From contig JBPOJN010000068.1 in NCBI GenBank assembly GCA_052033505.1, forward strand, positions 1 through 48,608: a DNA stretch of 48,608 nt. Reading direction: 5' to 3'. The position numbers and the translations under genes are program-made. Positions 43,168-48,608 of the stretch are shown here, piece by piece (position 1 is the first letter of the stretch; each line of letters begins with the position of its first letter). Source of the DNA: JBPOJN01 sp052033505. GTDB taxonomy: Bacteria > UBA10199 > JACPAL01 > GCA-016699445. A model generated the notes under the pieces. The model worked only from the letters and a program-made list of their open reading frames with translations, did no database searches and had not been told where the DNA came from.

Positions 43168-43711
43168 GACTCTAACCGCAGCGTTGTTATTTTGTGCGGC
43201 ATGCAGTTCCCAAACGACGAGGATCGAAGCCGTCTTGTCGCCTCCGTATGACTTAGTGCGGGCGGAGCCGTCTTATCAGGTGGAGATGACGTTATCCGAT
43301 ACATTGAAAGGTCTCATTGCGTTGGGTCCGGTAACTCTGACTTTAGAGCCCGAAAGCGGTGTTTGGGTGAGTCAGGCGATTAACTTGAACGACGGTGACT
43401 ACGAGGCGAACGTGGAGATTTTCGCCGACTACCCGACCGGCCGCCTGGCCTTAGCTCAAGCGGCCCGTACGATTTCACTGCGCAAAGGCTCACCCTTGGC
43501 CTCGATCGCGTTCCGTCCCATCGATTTCGACATTTCTTTCGATGAGGACGCCGACCAAGTCCCGAACATCACCGAGTTTTCGATCGGCACCAGTCCCGTA
43601 TTGCCCGATACCGACGGCGACGGTGTCTTCGATGTCAGCGACGCCTTTCCTTTGGATGCCAGCATTTCCGTCGATCCCAACGCCGCCACCGCGACACCGG
43701 AGGAATTATGA
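43151..43711 (+). CDS. Lipoprotein with thrombospondin type 3-like calcium repeat
   Basis: A 186-residue predicted lipoprotein: signal peptide with the lipobox LFCAAC and Cys18. A strand-rich region follows. Near the C-terminus (about 140-172) are Asp-rich repeats DEDADQVPNITEFSIGTSP and DTDGDGVFDVSDAFPLD, typical of thrombospondin type 3 calcium-binding units. No other domain recognised. GGGAGGAACG precedes the ATG, inside the previous gene; the stop overlaps the next start in an ATGA. Confidence 0.82.
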   Translation: MKHLAKTLTAALLFCAACSSQTTRIEAVLSPPYDLVRAEPSYQVEMTLSDTLKGLIALGPVTLTLEPESGVWVSQAINLNDGDYEANVEIFADYPTGRLALAQAARTISLRKGSPLASIAFRPIDFDISFDEDADQVPNITEFSIGTSPVLPDTDGDGVFDVSDAFPLDASISVDPNAATATPEEL

Positions 43712-44505
43712 AAAAACACATGTTTAAAAATATCCTATTGATCAGCGGCGTGTGTGCGGCTGGTTTTTTCACCGCTTGCGGCGGCGTCACCGAGTCGATC
43801 GGCATCGGCCTCGATGACGCATATTGTCCCGCCGGCCGCCAGACATTGGCCGTCTTGCCGGAAGAGCTGAAGATCGAAACCTACCGCGTCACGATCACCG
43901 CTCCCGACATAGAGTCTCCGATCGTTTTTGATTTCGGGGGGAAAACCACGTCCGCTCCGTTGACCGGAATCCCGAAGGGCAAGAACCGCACAATGACCGT
44001 CGAAGCCGTGAACTCCGGCGGCCAGATCATCTGCCGCCGCACGATCAACGACCTCACGATCGAAGGCGGAAAACTCAGCTCCGTCGCCGTGCCGCTCTTG
44101 GCTGTGCCTTTCGCGACGAACCTTTCGAATAACAACTTAGTGACCCAATCCCGCTTGGTCTTCCGCGGTTACGGCGAACCCGGAGGGGCGATTGAAATTT
44201 TAGACCAATTCAACGGGAGCGAAACCGTGCTCAATGATTTGAATACGAATTCCGACCTGATCCAGCCCTCGATCAACGACGCGGGCTTTTTCTTTCGTCC
44301 CGCGCTTCTCCCGCTCGGCACTCATACGTTCGTCATCCGCGACGGCACGACCGGCGAATCGAATCAAGTCACGGTCACCTTGGTCCGCCCCGGCCGCGAG
44401 CCCGGACGCGGGATTCAAACCGCAGGCGAAGTGAAGACTTTCGGCGCCCAAAGCGCGGGCCGTATCGACCTACTGCCGGACGTGATGGAGCAAGTGGGAC
44501 AATAA
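43708..44505 (+). CDS. Lipoprotein, unknown function
   Basis: A 265-residue predicted lipoprotein: signal peptide (ILLISGVCAAGFF) and lipobox FTAC with Cys24. The mature part is strand-rich with two Ig-like-looking regions: IETYRVTITAPDIESPIV to LSSVAVPLLA, and YGEPGGAIEILDQFNGSE to HTFVIRDGTTGESNQVTVTL, the latter like bacterial Ig-like surface domains. No catalytic motif. GGAGG precedes the ATG. Translationally coupled with its neighbours. Confidence 0.78.
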   Translation: MKKHMFKNILLISGVCAAGFFTACGGVTESIGIGLDDAYCPAGRQTLAVLPEELKIETYRVTITAPDIESPIVFDFGGKTTSAPLTGIPKGKNRTMTVEAVNSGGQIICRRTINDLTIEGGKLSSVAVPLLAVPFATNLSNNNLVTQSRLVFRGYGEPGGAIEILDQFNGSETVLNDLNTNSDLIQPSINDAGFFFRPALLPLGTHTFVIRDGTTGESNQVTVTLVRPGREPGRGIQTAGEVKTFGAQSAGRIDLLPDVMEQVGQ

Positions 44506-44534
44506 AAAATCGTAAAAGAAACAGGGGAGACTTT

Positions 44535-45626
44535 ATGAAAAACTTTATCCGCTACGTGATGATGGTGCTGGCAATGACGACGATGATCCGCTCTGTGCTC
44601 GCTGCCGACGTCCCGCGCTATGTAAATTTCCAAGCCGTCTTAAGAGACGACAACGGCAAATTACTCGAAGGCGACAATGTGAATCTGGAATTTAAGATTC
44701 TCGATCAAGACGGTCAGGAACTCTACTACGAATCCCAACCCGCCGTGAACATGGTGCGGAGTTCGGTCAACGTCATGATCGGCGAAGGCGTGGAATTAAA
44801 TTCCAGCAACCCCACCGGAGGCGTCCCGTTCCCTGCTCTTTCTCCGACCACCGGTACGAAATTTCTCCAAATGCGAATCGACGGAAACCAAGCGGGCGGC
44901 CTCATGGAAATGGGGAGCGTGCCATATGCGGTGTATGCGCAGATGGCTTTGAAAATTGATCCGAATATCGTTACTGTGGATATTCCCGATATTTTTGTGA
45001 CCGAAGACGAACTGGCAACTTACAGTGCCAACATCGTTACAACGATCAATAACTCGGCTTCCTCGACGACGATTAATGAGAGTCATATTGATCAAAACAT
45101 TGCCAGAGATAGTGAAGTGGCCGCTGCGATTGCTTCTCATAATCATGATGCAGTTTATGTGAATGTGGCGGGGGATACGATGACGGGATCCCTTAATGTG
45201 CCGGATAGCAGTACAACGCCTCATCTAAGTGGAGGTAACTTCAATGTCGGCAGGACATTAAGAAATCATGAAAATAGAATTACAGCTTTGGAAAGCGCTC
45301 CCAAGCCTGAGATTTTTGCTTGGGCCTATGTCAGCGATAGCGACGGTGCTTTGGAAGCAAAGAGTTTTTCTGGGTTTAACATTGCTTCCGTCATAAGGGA
45401 AAATCATGCCAGTTATGGAAATGTTTATAGAGTAACGTTTTCCAGTTCTATATTTGGGAGCTATGCTGCGGTAGCGACAGCCAACAGAGATGTTGATGAA
45501 TCTGCTAGATTATTTGCTAATATTCCGTCTCGTGGCAGTTCGGTGATACGTGTAAGAGTTAAAGAAGAATCCGGCGGACAAGACTATGGAAACTTTTCTT
45601 TAACCATTATTGGCGGGCCTAATTAA
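44535..45626 (+). CDS. Secreted tail-fibre-like surface protein
   Basis: A 363-residue exported protein; signal peptide ends near VLAADVP. Residues about 24-135 resemble the N-terminal strand domain common in bacterial surface-fibre proteins (YVNFQAVLRDDNGKLLEG to GSVPYAVYAQMALK). The middle has the phage tail-fibre repeat SHNHDAVYVNVAGDTMTGSL (about 200-220), then a short coiled-coil segment (LRNHENRITALES) and a strand-rich tip. Such architecture suits a trimeric adhesin; Bdellovibrio has comparable tail-fibre-like adhesins. From about 44940 the DNA becomes visibly AT-richer, so the distal half may be recently acquired. GGGGAG precedes the ATG. Confidence 0.8.
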   Translation: MKNFIRYVMMVLAMTTMIRSVLAADVPRYVNFQAVLRDDNGKLLEGDNVNLEFKILDQDGQELYYESQPAVNMVRSSVNVMIGEGVELNSSNPTGGVPFPALSPTTGTKFLQMRIDGNQAGGLMEMGSVPYAVYAQMALKIDPNIVTVDIPDIFVTEDELATYSANIVTTINNSASSTTINESHIDQNIARDSEVAAAIASHNHDAVYVNVAGDTMTGSLNVPDSSTTPHLSGGNFNVGRTLRNHENRITALESAPKPEIFAWAYVSDSDGALEAKSFSGFNIASVIRENHASYGNVYRVTFSSSIFGSYAAVATANRDVDESARLFANIPSRGSSVIRVRVKEESGGQDYGNFSLTIIGGPN

Positions 45627-45630
45627 CCTC

Positions 45631-46995
45631 ATGAAAAAGACTACATTTCTGTTTTTACTTCTGATCGTAATAAGCAAGACAACTCCGTCTTTTGCATATA
45701 ACTTCTTGCAGCTGGATCCAAACTCAGGGGCTCCCGTTGGCTGGGGCAGCAACTCCACGATCACTTACTACTTAGACCCAGGAGATTGGATCGATCTCAC
45801 AAACGCTCAAGCCCATACGCTGGTCAAAGAAGCCATGAAGCTCTGGGAAGCGACAAATCCTGCGGCTCCTCGATTCATTTTTGGGGGATATTTAGACCAA
45901 GACGTCAACGAATCTAATTATCCACAGTATGTCTCCCGCTTTGCGTGCAATGCCTCTGATCTTGAGAACTGTGAAGCCGAGTCTCAACGCAACTTCCAAA
46001 CAGTCGTTATTTTTGATGAGAGTGGCGATATCTTGGATGCGTTTTGTCCTATCGTGGCCTGTGTCGCCCAAGCGGGTGCAAGAGTTTATTCGGACGCCAG
46101 CCAAGGTCCACAAGCAATCTTGCAAGGTCAAGTAGTCTTAGGACGTCTCGTGACCACGGGCCCAGGGGGAATCAACAAGCGAGTCGGTACGATCACGCAT
46201 GAACTAGGTCATCTTCTAGGGTTGGCTCATACCTCGGTTAATCAGCAGGTTTTTTTAGAATCTGTAGAAAATGATTTAAGGGAGATCGTTCCTACGATGG
46301 CGGATGGACTATTCGGAGCTTCGGGAGCGGAATTTGCGACGACATTGAATCCGGATGATGTAACGGGCATGAATGCCCTCTACTCTTCGACGGTCGTCGA
46401 ACAGGAAACGGCGAACATTGAGGGAAAGATTCTCAAATCAGATAATTCTTCCATGCCTCATGTGAATGTCGTGGCAAGAAATGTTGAAGATCCTTTGTGC
46501 AAGACGTATTCTTTTTTATCCGGAAGAATTTGCCAATTTTCCTCAAATGCAGAGTTCTGTGACGAGCCCATTGATGACAATTCAGAGTATACCCTCATAG
46601 GGCTTCCTCCAGGTACATACACTTTAGAAGTCGAAGAAATCGCCGATGAAGACCTCGCATTCACTTATGCTCCTGGTCTTTTCGAGCCTTTCATTCACGG
46701 AGATGCCGAATTCTGGAACGAGAACGATGCGGCGAATGAGTCGAATACGCTTTTTACTGAAATCACCTTAGCAGCCGGCGAGACGCGACAAGATATCGAC
46801 ATCATCTTGAACCGTAGCGAAGTGACCGACGACCGGATCAAATTTTTGCCTTTAGACACCTTTACAGCCGGTCCAGGCACCGATTGTCCTGAAGAACCAC
46901 CTGTTAATTATGCGGAATTAATTGGGATCGATGAAGGAGGCGAGGAGCCTCCCCCGACTTCCGGCGGATCGGGTGGATGTTCGTTGGCACGATAA
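45631..46995 (+). CDS. Secreted matrixin-type metalloprotease
   Basis: A 454-residue exported zinc protease of the metzincin (M10-like) group. Signal peptide FLFLLLIVISKTTPSFA; zinc site HELGHLLGLAH at about 190-200 (three His and the catalytic Glu) and a Met-turn-like VPTMADG. The next region (about 260-390) reads like a carboxypeptidase-regulatory/strand domain (IEGKILKSDNSSMPHVNVVA to YTLIGLPPGTYTLEVEE). The end is Gly/Pro-rich with GGSGGCSLAR at the very C-terminus, resembling the Gly-Cys-Ser part of C-terminal sorting signals but without a following membrane helix. The ATG at 45631 is four bases after the preceding stop. Probably secreted or surface-processed. Confidence 0.85.
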   Translation: MKKTTFLFLLLIVISKTTPSFAYNFLQLDPNSGAPVGWGSNSTITYYLDPGDWIDLTNAQAHTLVKEAMKLWEATNPAAPRFIFGGYLDQDVNESNYPQYVSRFACNASDLENCEAESQRNFQTVVIFDESGDILDAFCPIVACVAQAGARVYSDASQGPQAILQGQVVLGRLVTTGPGGINKRVGTITHELGHLLGLAHTSVNQQVFLESVENDLREIVPTMADGLFGASGAEFATTLNPDDVTGMNALYSSTVVEQETANIEGKILKSDNSSMPHVNVVARNVEDPLCKTYSFLSGRICQFSSNAEFCDEPIDDNSEYTLIGLPPGTYTLEVEEIADEDLAFTYAPGLFEPFIHGDAEFWNENDAANESNTLFTEITLAAGETRQDIDIILNRSEVTDDRIKFLPLDTFTAGPGTDCPEEPPVNYAELIGIDEGGEEPPPTSGGSGGCSLAR

Positions 46996-47005
46996 CTTTC
47001 TCTAG

Positions 47006-47024
47006 TAAAAAGTGTACCCGGTAC
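47006..47024. repeat. Dispersed palindrome, copy C with AAAGTGTA arm
   Basis: AAAGTGTACCCGGTACGCG just after the protease gene. GTACC-C-GGTAC is a perfect palindrome, and here the AAAGTGTA motif seen near copies A and B is joined directly to it. It may be a transcription-factor site or a small repeat element. Confidence 0.5.
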
Positions 47025-47093
47025 GCGTACAAGTCGGCGTCAATAAGAGCTTGCTCCTCTCCATCATCCACTCTTCCGAAAGTTCTGCAGCTT

Positions 47094-47550
47094 TTATTTC
47101 CTCAAAGAGGCGAGCTGTCGGATGGCTTTCGCATCACGAACGCGGCGATAGAGGATCGAGGACTGGCCTCCGTGATAGCGATTATCGAGGACCTCATGGA
47201 CGCGCTCCAGGCCCATCTCTTCCAAGTATTGAGGACGGAAATTGATGTCAGTCAGGATGTAGCCGCCGATCTTCGTCCTGGAGACGATGTCGGCCCAGGC
47301 TAGAAGCCAGACTTCTGCCGGACAAAAGTAGTAGGCCTGCAGGAAGACACTCAGATCAAAAAGTTCAGTACCTGGCAAAGGATCCCGCAGAATGTCGGCA
47401 TCATGGACGTGGATCTTTTTCATTTCGCGGGCATCCAACGGAATGCGCACGGCTTCGAGTGTAAATCTTATCGACTCTCATCCAAGTTCGTTGTGCACTT
47501 TTGTCCGGTTGAAGTTCGCGAAGAATGGTGGGCTTCGTAGGTTGGAACGC
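47094..47550 (-). pseudogene. Broken methyltransferase-like gene fragment
   Basis: An open frame from about 47480 to 47094 encodes a fragment with a methyltransferase-like C-terminal pattern: HDADILRDPLPGTELFDLSV, IVSRTKIGGYILTDINF and LYRRVRD. It has no SAM-binding motif I, so the front is missing. Just upstream another frame (to 47550) is open with PTKPTILRELQPDKSAQRTW; the two frames meet near 47470-47490, suggesting a frameshift. I read this as a decayed gene. Alternatives are a short functional protein starting at 47450 or 47421. Confidence 0.5.
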
Positions 47551-47573
47551 TTAGGTCAATACATTGAAGACGA

Positions 47574-48437
47574 TTAATAATTGAACGGCAACGGAACGTC
47601 GCCGCGATAATAGGTGCTTCCGTCGCCGTAAGCAACCACGACGGCCTTTAAATCGGGCAGGTAGGAGACATGCATATTCGCATTCTTTGAATCCACATGA
47701 ACCAATAAAACGGACACGCCTGCCTTCTTCAGTTTTTCGGAATAATATTTCGCGTGGTCGCGGTCTCCCTGCTGTCCTACGATGACGGCTAATTTTTTTC
47801 CTTTTCCGACGCTCTTCAATGAATCGATGACCGCCTCGATGCCAAAAGGTTCCCTCTCCATGCCCGTCGCCCGGAGGACGTGATTACGGTAGACCAAAAT
47901 ATTTTGGGGATGATCCAGATTGAAAATGAACGTTGCGCCATCTTCAGGCTGGTAGGGTCTTATGTGTTCTACGATGATTGCTTGCTCCGGATTGATGAGG
48001 GAAGGACTATAGGTCTGATTGTGAACTCGATGGATATCTCGATTGTCGATGGTCCTTTCATTCAAATCCAGGATTTGATTCCTAGCCAGTTCTTTTAAAA
48101 AAATGTGATTTCCTCCTGTGATATCGATTCTATGGACGGTGGCCGGATGTCCGAATACTTTTCCAAAAACTGCGGGAGTATTTAATGATTTTGCAAGCAT
48201 TCCTAAGGCCGATTCTCTCCACTGTCTTGCAAACTCTCGAGGATGGCTCTGAATGAGACGGGAATTTCTTTCAATGTCGTCTAAGGTTAAGCGGATGCGA
48301 AGAGGCCCTTCGTTTCCTCGTTGGTAAGCGGTTATTCCGGTGACTTCCGCCGGTTTTACTTTGATTCCGTCAATCACGAGTGAACGAAGGACATTTGGCA
48401 GCTGAGCGGCAATTTTTTGAAGCTGAAATTTGGACAT
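47574..48437 (-). CDS. Unknown cytosolic protein
   Basis: A 287-residue protein of no family I recognise. No signal peptide or membrane helix. Residues about 1-90 are helical and basic; the middle has HRIDITGGNHIFLKELAR. The last third has a Rossmann-like pattern (KKLAVIVGQQGDRDHAKYY, then VSVLLVHVDSK) as in small alpha/beta or von Willebrand-like folds. GGAG precedes the ATG at 48437. Its DNA is AT-richer than the left part of the window. It may be transcribed with the broken gene that follows. Confidence 0.7.
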   Translation of the reverse strand: MSKFQLQKIAAQLPNVLRSLVIDGIKVKPAEVTGITAYQRGNEGPLRIRLTLDDIERNSRLIQSHPREFARQWRESALGMLAKSLNTPAVFGKVFGHPATVHRIDITGGNHIFLKELARNQILDLNERTIDNRDIHRVHNQTYSPSLINPEQAIIVEHIRPYQPEDGATFIFNLDHPQNILVYRNHVLRATGMEREPFGIEAVIDSLKSVGKGKKLAVIVGQQGDRDHAKYYSEKLKKAGVSVLLVHVDSKNANMHVSYLPDLKAVVVAYGDGSTYYRGDVPLPFNY

Positions 48438-48539
48438 ATCATTCTCCGTGGTTGCGCAAAATCATCTCTTTTTGAAACACTCCAATTTTCTAAGTTGAGC
48501 ATTCAACAGAAAACCGAAAAGTAAATTAAGACAGTTTAG

Positions 48540-48562
48540 AAACCCTCTATTCATGAGGGTTT
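48540..48562. terminator. Hairpin at the right end
   Basis: AAACCCTC (48540-48547) pairs perfectly with GAGGGTTT (48555-48562) around a 7-base loop. On the plus strand a T-rich run follows about 12 bases later; on the minus strand it could end a gene beyond the window. It lies about 100 bases upstream of the 47574-48437 gene start. Confidence 0.55.
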
Positions 48563-48608
48563 CGTCGTTTTCATTTTTTTACACTGCCTTCTTTGCGTCG
48601 TCTCGCTT

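Overview
The window is a continuous, gene-dense stretch of a Gram-negative bacterial chromosome, GC-rich by eye (not counted). Outer-membrane and periplasm genes support this: lipoproteins with lipoboxes, an OmpA/Pal-type protein, a Slt-type lytic transglycosylase and a protease/propeller/beta-barrel surface protein. The gene mix (Hanks-type Ser/Thr kinase, FHA-containing sigma-54 activator, PEGA proteins, tail-fibre-like surface protein, phasin-like protein, long-form IspH) points to the former Deltaproteobacteria or a Bdellovibrionota-like or uncultured relative. That placement is inference; no rRNA gene is present.

Layout. 1-3021: the cut-off end of one DEAD-box helicase, a decayed tolC/macB remnant, and a complete RhlE-type helicase. 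3075-4307: tRNA-Leu(CAG), a four-helix-bundle (23S IVS-type) gene, glyoxalase I and an acidic zinc-ribbon protein. 4429-7533: an RNase R-like nuclease without its usual N-terminal cold-shock domains, then a membrane GT2 glycosyltransferase. 7675-9594: an AT-richer pair, a histidine kinase preceded by a kinase-less relative of its own N-terminal half. 9649-13481: iron-type alcohol dehydrogenase, SCP2-like protein, small lipoprotein, phosphoglucose isomerase, a small unknown. 13478-20017: ComM/YifB (minus), a large peptidase-MA/propeller/barrel protein, a Slt-like transglycosylase. 20014-23117 (minus): tightly overlapping queC-DUF366-queE-dgt. 23233-29841 (minus): tgt-yajC-secD-secF-recJ and then a separately promoted phasin-like gene. 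29943-35274: ispH, a DUF938 methyltransferase, a zinc-finger protein, a PAS kinase/response-regulator pair (minus), and a DUF309 protein.

35296-46995 looks like an envelope and signalling island. A double-FHA sigma-54 activator is divergent from a TPR protein, a coiled-coil protein and a Ser/Thr kinase with a PEGA-like tail. These are followed by a PEGA protein, an OmpA-type lipoprotein, two more lipoproteins, a tail-fibre-like secreted protein and a secreted matrixin-type metalloprotease. Kinase plus FHA regulator suggests phospho-threonine control of the locus. Related short palindromes lie in three intergenic gaps in and around it. The right end (46996-48608) is AT-richer and holds a broken methyltransferase-like gene, an orphan gene and a hairpin.

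Joint functions: queC, queE and tgt belong to tRNA queuosine synthesis. yajC-secD-secF is the Sec accessory complex. rhlE, the RNase R-like enzyme and the first helicase suggest RNA turnover. The best candidates for undescribed biology are the kinase/pseudo-kinase pair at 7675-9594, the FHA/kinase surface locus at 36221-46995, DUF366 inside the queuosine operon, and a palindromic element inserted in frame in the 15163-18249 gene.
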